Assembly: GCA_011947345.1 (NCBI GenBank)
Contig: JAAVTG010001003.1
Span: forward strand, 992,001-1,056,000
Source of the DNA: Phytophthora quininea
Lineage: Eukaryota; Oomycota; Peronosporomycetes; Peronosporales; Peronosporaceae
Direction of reading: 5' to 3'
Length of the DNA stretch: 64,000 bases
Positions 41,635 to 51,636 of the stretch are shown piece by piece. The translations under genes were made by a program, and so were the position numbers. Position 1 is the first letter of the stretch; every line of letters starts with the position of its first letter. A model generated the notes under the pieces. The model saw only the letters and a list, made by a program, of their open reading frames with translations, had not been told where the DNA came from and made no database searches.

Positions 41635-43344
41635 TTATTTAGACGGCCCGCAGCCGCCAGTGATCACCCAGCACTTGGTGCTGTCGTACATGGACAGCAA
41701 GTTCACCAGCGTCGCCCACACGATCGCGAACGCCAGGTACCCCACCGTGATCATCCCCGCTAGACGACTCGAGCCACCCTTGCGCTTCAGCTCCTGCGTC
41801 TCCGCCTTTTGACGAGGCAACAGCGGCAGGAACGCCAACGACAGCAACTTCATGCAGTAGCAGATCCAGATCGTGATGGTCACGTCGCGACGCACCACCG
41901 TCGTGTCGGCCTGGATGTCCTTGAGCCACACGTGGAATTGGCCGTTCACGATCTTGGCCAGCGAGCGGCCGAACGGTGTTGTCAAATTGGTGGTGGCGGT
42001 CAGCAGTCCATACAAAGCGCCTTCGTGACCAGCCTCCGCGAGCTCCACCACCACGTACGTGGCAATCATGAAGCGGACACCGTCCGGAAGATACTCAATC
42101 ATGGGAACCCCAAGCCAGAACCACTGGTTGCGAACCACATCCCATACCGTGAACATCGTCATGAAGGCGTCGATCGACAGCGCGGAGCACATGGTGACGA
42201 TGATGATGGTGCGCCAATTCCACTGCAGACCGATCTTGCCTGTCAGCGCCAGCGTGATCGCGTAGAAGATGGTGCCCACGATGGTCATGACGCTGTTGTT
42301 GAACGGCGTGGCGCCCACCCAGTACAGCTTGATGTTGCTGGACGACACGATGTTGAAGCTGTTGAAGACTCCCGAGAAGAACTTGTACGCCACGATCTGG
42401 TAGATGGCGCGCTTCTGCAGCAGACTCCAGAACGACGCCATGTACTCTCGGAACGTCGGTTTGTCGGTCACACGCTCCTCCTGCAGCAAGAACCACGACA
42501 CCGGAACGAGTGGCGCACAGACGATTCCCGATAGCAACATGAGCTGCTGGAACGACAGCGAGAAGTCAAAGTCGCCGGCGTACTCATGGCCGTTCATAAG
42601 GAAGGCGATGACGGCTGCTCCGACGGCGGTGAACACCGTCTTGACTGCGTACACTGCTGTCTGGACCCGACCGCGCTCCTCAATGGGCTCTCGCTGCGCG
42701 TACTCGACAACCATGGCGTCGGCGGCCACCTCACAGACGAGATATCCGAAGGACGCCAACATCATGGGCACTACGTATTTGCCGGCGGAATTTTGTGCAG
42801 ACACATTGATGCTGTCAATTTGGTCGTCCGTCCAATCTTCTTCGTCGATATCGTGCATGGAGGAATCGCCGTAGTACGGAGCTGGAACCGACATAGCCGC
42901 CATGATGAACAACAGCGTGATGCAGAACAACCAGCCCAACACCATGTACGGTCGACGACGGTAACCAAAAATCGGGAAGCAATCGCTCAGCACACCGAAG
43001 AACATCTTGTAGCACCACGGGATCTGCACAAGCACAGTGGCGGACACGACGATAGTTCCTTCGGCGTTGAGGTATCCTTGCAGAATCGGGTAGATGACTC
43101 CAGGGATGACACCGGCGACGAAGCCAACGCCGGCGTACTGGCCCAGAAGACCGATACATTCTTTGGAGAGCAAGTCGAGTGGTTTTCCTTCGCGTAGTGC
43201 TCCGTTTTCTACGTTTTCCATGTTGGGCTTCGGTGCCGGCTTCGCGGGGGTGATGTGGTGGGCGTAGGTCGAGTCATCAGGGTTACGGTGAATACTAGAG
43301 ATCGCACTGATGCGCTCCACGGGAACGGAGTGTCGGTATTCCAT
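41635..43344 (-). CDS. Folate-biopterin transporter family (BT1), FBT1
   Basis: 569-aa major-facilitator-type membrane protein of the BT1 family, which moves folates/pterins in kinetoplastids, plants and oomycetes. About twelve helices. Landmarks: ENGALREGKPLDLLSKECIG leader, YAGVGFVAGVIPGVIYPILQGYLN, LSDCFPIFGYRRRPYM (RRRPYM loop), APYYGD, VEYAQREP, SSNIKLYWVGATPFN, QWFWLGVPM, PFGRSLAKIVNGQFHVWLKDIQADT, and the CWVITGGCG end. I chose ATG 43344; the frame extends upstream without an ATG, so an earlier exon is possible. Head to head with FBT2; nearly identical to the inverted FBT1' except at the N-terminus. Confidence 0.9.
   Translation of the reverse strand: MEYRHSVPVERISAISSIHRNPDDSTYAHHITPAKPAPKPNMENVENGALREGKPLDLLSKECIGLLGQYAGVGFVAGVIPGVIYPILQGYLNAEGTIVVSATVLVQIPWCYKMFFGVLSDCFPIFGYRRRPYMVLGWLFCITLLFIMAAMSVPAPYYGDSSMHDIDEEDWTDDQIDSINVSAQNSAGKYVVPMMLASFGYLVCEVAADAMVVEYAQREPIEERGRVQTAVYAVKTVFTAVGAAVIAFLMNGHEYAGDFDFSLSFQQLMLLSGIVCAPLVPVSWFLLQEERVTDKPTFREYMASFWSLLQKRAIYQIVAYKFFSGVFNSFNIVSSSNIKLYWVGATPFNNSVMTIVGTIFYAITLALTGKIGLQWNWRTIIIVTMCSALSIDAFMTMFTVWDVVRNQWFWLGVPMIEYLPDGVRFMIATYVVVELAEAGHEGALYGLLTATTNLTTPFGRSLAKIVNGQFHVWLKDIQADTTVVRRDVTITIWICYCMKLLSLAFLPLLPRQKAETQELKRKGGSSRLAGMITVGYLAFAIVWATLVNLLSMYDSTKCWVITGGCGPSK
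41647..43116 (-). repeat. Inverted repeat arm, FBT1/FBT1' pair (left)
   Basis: About 1.47 kb, near-identical in reverse complement to 56344-57812. Identity starts sharply inside codon sequence (AGVIPGVIYP) and stops at the last codons before the stop. Confidence 0.9.
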
Positions 43345-44069
43345 TGCTTCGTTCCGAAGGCGATGAAGCACTTCCGCTGGAAATGGCGAAATGGACAATG
43401 AGACTGCCTGGTCTTCACATTCCTGCAAGCAATGGTGGTGAGCGACTGCTCTCCAAGCACAGGATGTCGATTTGCCACGGACCGCTTGATCAGTGAGAGA
43501 TGGTACAGCCTCTACGGGCTACTCAACGCGGTGGGGTTCGCAATGCCTATCCGTCACAGTGTGAAATAGTTATCGTTGCTGGGTCCCCAAAGCGTCCATT
43601 TCATTGTCTGAAAATACGGTGCGTCAACTTCAATGAGTCAACTATTGATCTCCCGGATCCAGTTCAGCCCTGGTTCTGAAGCCTGCACAGCCCGCGATCG
43701 ACTCCTGAAAGATACCATCGGTTAGAATTTTCTCCAGTTTGGGTGGTTGCCGACGAGCGGTGAGTCTCCAAACGCCGGTCTCTGCGTGTGAACCTTGCAG
43801 TACCCAGGAATTTCGCGTCATGACCAACCATTAAACTGGCCATCTCAACGACATTGGACGAAGGCACGCTTGGAACACAACCTCGCCGTCGGATACTGGT
43901 TCCCATTTCTCCAGCTGTTGTGCCTACGATGGGAGCTGCATCGAAGACAAAGTGAAGATGGCTCCGCAATTGCCATGCTCGTGTAGCGACGCCGTCGTAG
44001 CGACAGCCCCATTGCCACCAAGCGTTTAACGCCATAGTTGTCATTTCATCATCAACAACTCACCCTCAG
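43345..44069. other. Divergent promoter region FBT1/FBT2
   Basis: 725 bp between divergent transporter starts. It is not similar to the matching interval 55508-56124, although the genes on both sides are. No ORF supported. Confidence 0.55.
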
Positions 44070-45817
44070 ATGGGTGTTATTCCAGCGGAAAAGCAGCACC
44101 AAGTGTTGAACGCTGCTGACTCAGAGACCCGTTTAATCAACTACGGCGCTGTCACCTTCACCAAGGAGTCATCAGATGTACACTCACCCAAGAACACCGT
44201 CGGCCTCGAGAATGGAGCACTACGAGAGGGACCGCCACCACAACTGACGTCTCCTGAAGTCCTCGCTCTCCTCACGCAGTACGCCGGCATCGGATTCATC
44301 GATGGAGTGCTGCCGTCCGTCATCTACCCTGTGCTGCAGGGATACCTGAACGCTGAAGGAACCATCGTCGTGTCCGCCACCCTCTTGGTGCAGCTGCCGT
44401 GGTCGTATCGGGCCTTCTTGGGCGTCTTGAGCGACTGCTTTCCGATCGCTGGCTACCGTCGTCGACCGTACATGGCGTTCGGCTGGGTGCTCTGCTGCGT
44501 CATGCTCTTCGCCATGGCGACTGTCCCGGTCGCAGCTCCGTACTACGGCGACCCCGCCATGCACTCCACTAGTCCGGACCAGTGGACAGAGCAACAGCGT
44601 GAGAGTATCAACCCCGACGCTCCTGATGCAGCCGGCAAGTACGTCATCCCCATGATGCTGGCGGCGTTCGGCTATCTGATGGTGCAGGTGCCGTCCGACG
44701 CGGTCGTGATCGAGTACGCGCAGCGAGAGCCAACGCACACTCGCGGCCGCATCCAGTCGTGGATCCACTGCATCCGAATGGGCTTCAACGCGCTGGGAGC
44801 TCTCATGGTGGCGGTGGCGTTTAACGGCGTGGAGTACGGCGGCTCCTTCGACTTCTCGCTGTCGTTCCCGCAGTTGATGTTCATCTTGGGCTGTCTGCTA
44901 CTCCCGCTCGGCCCGGCGGCGTGGTTTCTGGTGCACGAGACGGCGGTGGAGCCGATCGCGTTCGGCTCGTACATGGCTCGGTTCTGGGGGATTCTGCAGC
45001 AGCGCGCCGTGTGCCAGGTGGCCGGCTACAAGTTCTTCTCGGAGGTCTTCAACAACTTCAACATCGTCTCCTCGAGCAACATCAAGCTCTACTGGGTGCA
45101 CGCGACGCCGTTCAACGCGAGCGTCATGGCCATCGTCGGCACGTTCCTGTACGCTGGCACGTTGGCCGTCATGGCGCAGCGAGGTCTGCACTGGAACTGG
45201 CACGTGGCCATCGCCGTCACGGTCGTGTCCGGAGTCCTCATCGACTGCGTCATGACGATGCTGGTCACGTGGGATATCGTGCGCAGTCAGTGGTTCTGGC
45301 TGGGCGTCCCCATCGTGGGGTACGTCCCTCTGGCCGTGCGCTTCATTGTGAACAACTACGTGGTGGTGGAGCTGATCGAGTTGGGGTCGGAGGCTGCGCT
45401 GTACGGCCTGCTCACCACCACCACGCACGTGGCCGCCCCTTCGGCAAGACGGCGGCCAAGATCATCAACGCCCACTTCCACGTGTGGAAGGACGACATCC
45501 TGGAAGACACGTACGAGACGCGTCGGGACGTGACGTTGACGATTCTGCTGTGCTACGGCATGAAGGTGGTGTCGCTGGTGTTCCTCCCGCTGCTGCCTCG
45601 GCAGCGCAAGGAGGCGGCGGCGTTGAAGCGCAAGGGTGGTGTGAGTCGGCACATGGGCGTGTGGATGGTGGGGATATTGCTGTTCGCGTTGACGTGGCTG
45701 ACAATGGTGAACATCTTGAGCATGGACCCGGAGACCAAGTGCTGGGCCATTACTGGAGGCTGCGCTCCGTCGACTTCAAAGACGACGGCGGGCTTTAATG
45801 CTGTAAGCGGCATATGA
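44070..45817 (+). CDS. Folate-biopterin transporter family (BT1), FBT2
   Basis: 582 aa, ATG 44070, with the recorded frame broken at a CCCC run (45436-45439); one more C restores HVAAPFGKTAAKIINAHFHVWKDD, matching FBT3. BT1 features as in FBT1: LENGALREGPPPQLTSPEV, YAGIGFIDGVLPSVIYPVLQGYLN, LSDCFPIAGYRRRPYM, AAPYYGDPAM, IEYAQREP, SSNIKLYWVHATPFN, CWAITGGCAP. Its first 44 residues (AEKQHQVLNAADSETRLINYG...) are unlike FBT2' while the rest is almost the same, base for base. The same CCCC break is present in FBT2'. Confidence 0.88.
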
Positions 45818-46154
45818 ATGCCTCGGCACGAACGAAAGGCATTAACTGCTGTTCTCACCAGAACACTAGTACTAAATACATGAAAATGAATCGGGCTGCG
45901 GAAAGTGGTCATGAACACATCTAGGAGACAACTTGCGTTTTATAAACGCAAGGTGAATCTGTGATTGTGCGCCGCGTTGAACGAGAAGACTGGCACGACG
46001 TGCCAGAGTTTGAGAGTCACGGATGGCGAGATGACCTTCCTCGTTTGCGAAACTCGTAGTGTCCAGACGTCATCGCAGTCAAGTCCCGAAGATATGCCCA
46101 CACCACATGCAACACAGTCTCTACGACTGCAAGAACTTCACTGCGCAGTGCAAC
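44202..46154 (+). repeat. Inverted repeat arm, FBT2/FBT2' pair (left)
   Basis: 1,953 bp, near-identical in reverse complement to 53431-55396 (1,966 bp). The length difference is mainly a small insertion near the FBT2' C-terminal codons. It covers most of FBT2 plus about 340 bp of 3' flank. Confidence 0.9.
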
Positions 46155-46399
46155 CTCACACGGCGGGCAGAGCAGGAAGACGCGCTGAGTACGGACCAAG
46201 CCCCGCAGCTGCAGTATGAACCAAGCCCCGCAGCTGCAGTATGAACCAAGCCGTTAGCTGGGTATTTACACTGGAAGTTTCACCACGTAACCATCGTTGC
46301 TTGGCGGTTGACCCCTGCAGTCGTTGTCGTTAGCTATTTCGTGCCTTCCAGCGAGCTCGACAAAACTCGTCCAGAAGATCGTCGGTCCAAGAAGCGAGG
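45818..46399. other. 3' flank of FBT2 with hairpins, and SPAG6 upstream region
   Basis: Up to 46154 the sequence is part of the inverted repeat. Two strong hairpins occur: 45932-45952 (9-bp arms CTTGCGTTT around TAT) and 45990-46006 (CTGGCACGACGTGCCAG). They could act in 3'-end formation or mark an old element. A 25-bp unit is repeated just over twice at 46195-46250. No gene is supported. Confidence 0.5.
46195..46250. repeat. Tandem repeat, 25-bp unit, about 2.2 copies
   Basis: The unit begins ACCAAGCCCCGCAGCTGCAG and is exact in the two full copies. It sits about 150 bp before the SPAG6 ATG and outside the inverted repeat. Confidence 0.8.
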
Positions 46400-47929
46400 A
46401 TGGCGTCGACGTCCGTGCTCCAGCACTTCGAGGTGTATCAAAAAGCCCGCGTCACTTTCGTGCAGGCGGTGGCCGAGGCCGCCACCCGCCCGCAGAACAT
46501 CGAGGTTATGCAGAACGCCGGTGTCATGCAGCTGCTGCGTCCGTTGCTGCTGGACAACGTGCCGAGCATCCAGCAGTCGGCTGCATTGGCGCTGGGTCGT
46601 CTCGCCAACTACAGCGACGATCTGGCCGAGGCCGTCGTCGGCAACGAGATTCTGCCGCAGCTCGTGTACTCGCTATCGGAGCAGAACCGGTTTTACAAGA
46701 AGGCCGCGGCATTCGTGCTGCGTGCAGTGGCCAAGCACTCGCCCGAGCTCGCTCAAGCCGTCGTGGATTCGGGTGCACTCGAGTCGCTTGTGCCGTGCTT
46801 GGAAGAGTTCGACCCGACCGTCAAGGAGGCAGCAGCGTGGGCGATCGGCTACATTGCCCAGCACACTGGCGAGTTGGCGCAGCACGTGGTGGATGCCGGT
46901 GCCGTGCCGTTGCTTGTGCTCTGCATCCAGGAGCCGGAAGTGGCGCTCAAACGTGTAGCAGCGTCAGCTCTGAGTGACATCGCCAAACATTCACCTGAAC
47001 TAGCACAAGCCGTCGTCGACCCGGGCACTGTCGCCTACTTGGCCCCGTTGATCCAGCACCCGGACGCCAAGTTGAAGCGACAAGTGTGCAGTTGCTTGGC
47101 GCAGATCTCGAAGCACTCGGTCGATCTAGCGGAGATCGTCGTCGAGGCCGAGATCTTTCCCAACATCTTGTACAACCTCAAGGACATTGACCACACCGTT
47201 CGCAAGAATGCCGCAACCTGCATCCGTGAGATTTCCAAACACACGCCTGAACTGTCGAAGTTGGTCGTCAATGCTGGAGGCGCGTCCGCTCTCGTCGACT
47301 ACGTGGCCGAAGCCACCGGCAACAACAAACTTCCGGGTATCATGGCGATCGGCTACATCTCTGCCTTCTCGGAAACGTTGGCGCTCGCAGTGATCACGTC
47401 GAAGGGTATCACTCCCGTCAAGAGCGCATTGATCTCGGAGCCCGAAGATCACATCAAGGCTGCGAGTGCTTGGACACTGGGGCAGATTGGTCGTCACACG
47501 CCAGATCATTCGCGTGCGGTGGCTGAGGCAGACGTACTCCGTCATCTTCTAGCTTGTATGATTCACCCGAACAGCTCCGACGACCTCAAGATCAAATCTA
47601 AGCGTGCGCTGAAGAGTGTCCTGGCCAAGTGTACGCACCTGCAAGCACTGCAGCCACTGCTGCGCGATGCACCAGTGAAGGTGCAAAAGTACATCCTCAA
47701 GCAGTTTGCGCAGATGCTACCGCACGATCTGGAGGCTCGACGGTCCTTCGTGCAGAACGGTGGCTTGGAACTGCTGCAACAGCTTAGCGAAGTCGCCGGT
47801 GGCAAGCTCACCGAGTACATCCTCGAAATCAACAACTGCTACCCGCCGGAGATCGTCGAGTATTATTCGCCGCACTACTCCAAGACTCTGCTCGACAAGC
47901 TCGATGACTATCAGCCACAAGTACGGTAA
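46400..47929 (+). CDS. SPAG6: Sperm-associated antigen 6 / PF16, axonemal central-pair protein
   Basis: 509 aa, one exon, the same length as animal SPAG6. It is an armadillo-repeat protein that stabilises the C1 microtubule of the flagellar central pair. About eight ARM repeats run from residue 30: IQQSAALALGRLANYSDDLAEAVV, KKAAAFVLRAVAKHSPELAQAVV, KEAAAWAIGYIAQHTGELAQHVV, KRVAASALSDIAKHSPELAQAVV and on. The C-terminal GGKLTEYILEINNCYPPEIVEYYSPHYSKTLLDKL is a family hallmark. Its presence implies motile 9+2 flagella, as on oomycete zoospores. It lies in the spacer of the transporter inverted duplication. Confidence 0.95.
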   Translation: MASTSVLQHFEVYQKARVTFVQAVAEAATRPQNIEVMQNAGVMQLLRPLLLDNVPSIQQSAALALGRLANYSDDLAEAVVGNEILPQLVYSLSEQNRFYKKAAAFVLRAVAKHSPELAQAVVDSGALESLVPCLEEFDPTVKEAAAWAIGYIAQHTGELAQHVVDAGAVPLLVLCIQEPEVALKRVAASALSDIAKHSPELAQAVVDPGTVAYLAPLIQHPDAKLKRQVCSCLAQISKHSVDLAEIVVEAEIFPNILYNLKDIDHTVRKNAATCIREISKHTPELSKLVVNAGGASALVDYVAEATGNNKLPGIMAIGYISAFSETLALAVITSKGITPVKSALISEPEDHIKAASAWTLGQIGRHTPDHSRAVAEADVLRHLLACMIHPNSSDDLKIKSKRALKSVLAKCTHLQALQPLLRDAPVKVQKYILKQFAQMLPHDLEARRSFVQNGGLELLQQLSEVAGGKLTEYILEINNCYPPEIVEYYSPHYSKTLLDKLDDYQPQVR

Positions 47930-48298
47930 GCCGCTTGTATCGCAGGCCATCTCGTGTTTTCGAGTCCGTACTCCTCCACTCAACGCAGATAATTCACTTT
48001 TCCATTTTCCACCTTCGCAATGTCTTCACTTGTCGTTACCAGGCCGTCGAATCTGGCAGAGTCGCTATATAGCTTTTACCCCAAGAACAACTTGCCACAC
48101 GTGGAGGTGTCGATGAGAATTCGTCAATGCGGGCAGGAGCGCGTGGCATAGCCCAATGCCAACGCCTTCCTCATCCAAGTTGGCCATCAAGAGATTCCTT
48201 CCTGCCTCTTGACATGTGAATCTCAGCACTTCACAAATCTTAATCGTGTATCCGACTGCTGGTCATGAGCGGCGGCCATGCACGTGCACTCTTGAAAA
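47930..48298. other. Intergenic, SPAG6 to FBT3
   Basis: 369 bp. No ORF or repeat supported; it should hold the SPAG6 3' UTR and the FBT3 promoter. Confidence 0.5.
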
Positions 48299-50000
48299 AT
48301 GGGCGTTGCAGACGAACGGCAGCGGCTCCTTCCAGTCGTCTGTGAACCCGAAAGCAGCTACAACACTGTATGGAAACCTGTTCCCGTTGCGTCGCCGAGC
48401 TCTGCAGCGTGTCAACTTGAAAATGGTGCATTGCGGCTCGGTCCTGCTCCTCGACTCTTGTCCAGGGAAGTTTTGGGGTTATTGCTGCAATACGCGGGCA
48501 TTGGCTTCGTCAGTGGAGTGCTGCCGGCCGTGATCTACCCGTTGTTGCAAGGATATCTCAACGCAGAGGGCACCACCGTAGTCTCCGCGAACGTGTTGGT
48601 GCATTTGCCATTCTCGTACAAGGTTTTCGTCGGCATCTTGAGCGACTGCTTTCCTGTTGCAGGCTACCGTCGACGACCGTATATGGTGCTAGGGTGGGCG
48701 CTTTGTTGCTGCATGCTCTTCCGGATGGCGAGTTTTCCTGAAACAGCTCCGTACTACGGAGATCCAGCCATGCGTTCCATCAGTCCGGACATGTGGACGA
48801 CAGTTCAGCGACAAAGTATCAACTACGACGCACCTGATGCAGCAGGCAAGTACGTGATCCCGATGACGCTTGCTGCTTTCGGGTATTTGCTTGTTGAAGT
48901 CCCCAGTGACGGAGTTCTTGTGGAATACGCGCAGCGAGAGCCTGCTAATATTCGTGGACGTCTTCAAAGTTGCGTCCACAGTGTGCGAATGAGCTGTCAC
49001 GCCTTGGGTGCCTTCGCAGTCGCCGTGGCATTTAATGGAGTCGAGTATGGCGGATCGTTCGACTTCTCGTTGACGTTTCCACAGATGATGTTGCTCCTGG
49101 GCTGCTTGAGTGTTCCGCTTGCTCCAGCTGCGTGGATCTTCGTACGTGAGGAGGAAGTCCAGCCGCCCAAGTTTGGCTCATACATAGCTCGGTTCTGGGG
49201 ATTCTGCAGCAACGTGCAGTGTGCCAACTTGCAGCATACGACTTCTTCGTGGGAGTCTTCAGCAACTTCAATCCGGTAGCCCTGAGCAACATCAAACTGT
49301 ACTGGGCGCACGCCACGCCGTTCAACGCGAGCGTCATCGGAATTGTCGGCACCGTCTTGTACACTGGAACGCTGGCGGTTATGGCGCAGTTCGGTCCCAA
49401 CTGGAATTGGCGGGTGGCCATCGCAGTGACCGTCGTGTTTGGGGTTGTCATGGACTCCATCATGACGATGCTGGTCATCTGGAACGTCGTCCGCAGTCAG
49501 TGGTTCTGGCTTGCAGTGCCCATGATGAACTACATCCCTCACGCCGTGCAGTTCATCATCGACAACTACGTCGCCGTGGAGCTCATCGAGTTGGGGTCCG
49601 AAGCTGCTTTGTCCGGGCTGCTGCGCACGACGACCCACGTGGCTGCTCCGTTCGGCAAGACGGCCGCAAAGTTCATCAATGCCAACTTCCACGTCTGGAA
49701 GGACGACATCCTGGCCGACACCTACACTACCCGTCGAGATGTGACCATCACCGTCGCGATCTGTTATGCAATGAAGCTGCTGTCGCTGCTGTTCCTGCCG
49801 TTGTTGCCTAGCCAAAGGCTGCAACGCAGACGCTTCGTCGATGCGGGGGCGTCAGCAAGTGCATGGGGGTCACGTTGGTCGGCATCTTGCTACTCGCTTG
49901 GATTTGGTCTACCGCAGTGAACTTGCTCAGCATAAACCCCACCACCAAGTGCTGGGCGATCACCGGAGGCTGCGCACCAAAGCACCACCACAACAGGTAG
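48299..50000 (+). CDS. Folate-biopterin transporter family (BT1), FBT3
   Basis: About 567 aa after bridging two under-called runs (GGGG 49197-49200 in the RFWGILQQRAV block, and AAA 49814-49816 near the C-terminus). ATG 48299. Conserved segments: LENGALRLGPAPRLLSREV, YAGIGFVSGVLPAVIYPLLQGYLN, LSDCFPVAGYRRRPYM, APYYGDPAM, VEYAQREP, LSNIKLYWAHATPFN, HVAAPFGKTAAKFINANFHVWKDD, CWAITGGCAP. It resembles FBT2 most but is clearly diverged at the DNA level and has no inverted partner. Its codon choice is less GC-rich than FBT2. It reads HVAAPFGK without the CCCC break seen in FBT2 and FBT2'. Confidence 0.87.
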
Positions 50001-50051
50001 ACATTTTATACAATAAAGTTGTTAAGTAATAGCCATCGATCATGGGATTTC

Positions 50052-50255
50052 TTATTTGGTCGGCCTGGCAGTTGGGTTCGTGAGCAAAGCTGCACAGGTA
50101 GAAGGCACCACGCCGCCGCTGCTCTGCAGACGTTTGCACTGCGTCATCAGCTGGTCGCGCAGCTCTTCGATCTCGGTGTCCGTCTCGCGGATCTGCATCA
50201 GCAGCGCCAGGTTGCTCTCCATGAGCGAGGCGTTCGCACTGCGCATCTTGTCCAT
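50052..50255 (-). CDS. Small coiled-coil protein
   Basis: 67-codon frame from ATG 50255: one amphipathic coiled coil (SLMESNLALLMQIRETDTEI, then EELRDQLMTQC) followed by a short Ser/Pro/Thr tail. An AG right before the ATG (GTTCAG) and an open frame further right leave room for an upstream exon, so the start is uncertain. Size and layout recall small complex subunits, but no family is recognised. Divergent from bL9m. Confidence 0.45.
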   Translation of the reverse strand: MDKMRSANASLMESNLALLMQIRETDTEIEELRDQLMTQCKRLQSSGGVVPSTCAALLTNPTARPTK

Positions 50256-50260
50256 CGCTG

Positions 50261-50305
50261 AACTGTGCGTGCATCAACTGTGCGTGCATCAACTGTACGT
50301 ACATC
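50261..50305. repeat. Tandem repeat, 15-bp unit, three copies
   Basis: Unit AACTGTGCGTGCATC twice exact and a third copy with two changes, in the short promoter between the coiled-coil gene and bL9m. Confidence 0.75.
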
Positions 50306-50412
50306 AACGTGCATAAAATTGTAACCTTTGTGGTCCACATATTATACACTTCATACAAATTTCCAATTCGGATACAAATTCCACTGTGTGGCTGTCAACT
50401 CCTACGCCTTCC

Positions 50413-51276
50413 ATGATGCTCGCGCGCTCGACCAAGCTGGCCTCTCTGCGGCCGCATACCTCCAAGCTGTTCGCCCGCTCCTTCGCGTGCGTCTTGCGCT
50501 CCCAACGCACTAATTTGCACTCAAGAATATGTAATATTCATGGACTTATTTACCTTGTTGTACTATGCCCTCTAGCCACCGCGTCAACATGGTGCTGAAG
50601 GAGGACGTGGCCCAGCTGGGCTTCCGCGGGGACGAGGTGTCGGTCAAGGCCGGCTACGCACGCAACTACCTGTACCCGGAGAAGCTGGCGGTGTACGCCA
50701 CGCAGGCCAACCGGGAGAAGTTCAAACTGGCCCAGGAGTCGGTGGACGAGGTCCAGCAGGAGAAGGAGCACGAGCTGGAGGCCATTATCCACCGCCTGGA
50801 GAACATCGAGGTGGTCTTCAAGCGCCACACACCGGCCAAGACGGACGTCAAGATGGTCAGCGAAGTCAAGTACGTTGCAAAAGAGGAGTGTCATTGAGGT
50901 CTATGTCTTTTTACTTATTCACAATGTTTTTTTATCGTTATTAGTGCGCAGAACATCTCGGACATGTTAGAGAAGCAGTGGGGCGTGATTGTGGGTGTGG
51001 CTCGTATTGACCTCCCCACGCCGATTAAGGTGAGACATAAGTGTGAGGGTTGGAAGAGAGTGAAAGGCACTGATGTTTTTATTATTATTATTATTATTAT
51101 TCTAGACGCTGGGCTCGCACACGGTGAAGGTTCGTGTGGATGACGCGATTGTGGAGGAGTATGCTGCTGGCGCCGTCTCGACGGCTGATGCGGACGCCGA
51201 GGAGGAGGACAAACAGAAGAAGGGTCCGTCCAAGAAGAAGTGGGTGAGCGTCGACATCGAGATTGAGAGACGGTAG
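50413..51276 (+). CDS. MRPL9: Mitochondrial ribosomal protein bL9m
   Basis: Exons 50413-50486, 50576-50869, 50945-51029 and 51106-51276 give 207 aa. Exon 1 codes a basic, Ser/Leu-rich mitochondrial presequence (MMLARSTKLASLRPHTSKLF). Exon 2 starts the L9 core: MVLKEDVAQLGFRGDEVSVK, then AGYARNYLYPEKLAVYAT, the family signature, followed by the long connecting helix. The C-terminal domain spans exons 3-4 (DMLEKQWGVIVG; TLGSHTVKVRV). An acidic/Lys-rich extension ends WVSVDIEIERR. The intron before exon 4 carries a TTA microsatellite. Confidence 0.92.
51080..51101. repeat. TTA microsatellite in bL9m intron 3
   Basis: About seven ATT/TTA units directly before the TCTAG acceptor; likely length-variable between strains. 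Confidence 0.85.
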
Positions 51277-51636
51277 ATTGGCAGGTAGCGTCGTCCGGCA
51301 GTCACTTGGATGCAGCAGGACAAGCGAGAAACATAAGCTCAGGGTACAAGGAACTGGGGCCGTGGCTAGCTAGCTGTTAAACCCCATCCTGGCTATAGAG
51401 AATTCTCCACGTGGGAGCACCAGGCTAAGCTCGTTTAGATACATCGAATGACGTTGCTCGGGTGTCCTCGTTGTTGGTTGGAATGCTGCTTTGGTCTGAA
51501 AATGCGATCTCTCTGCTGTTTGTTTTCGCTCTGTTGCTTTTCGCGCCACGACATGTGTGACTTGTGCCAGTTGGCGCCATCCTGAGTTGGATGAGACGCT
51601 GCGGACTGTCATTGTGGAATTTGCTTGTCAACGGAG
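51277..51636. other. Intergenic, bL9m to alkyltransferase
   Basis: 360 bp. No gene supported on either strand. Confidence 0.5.
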
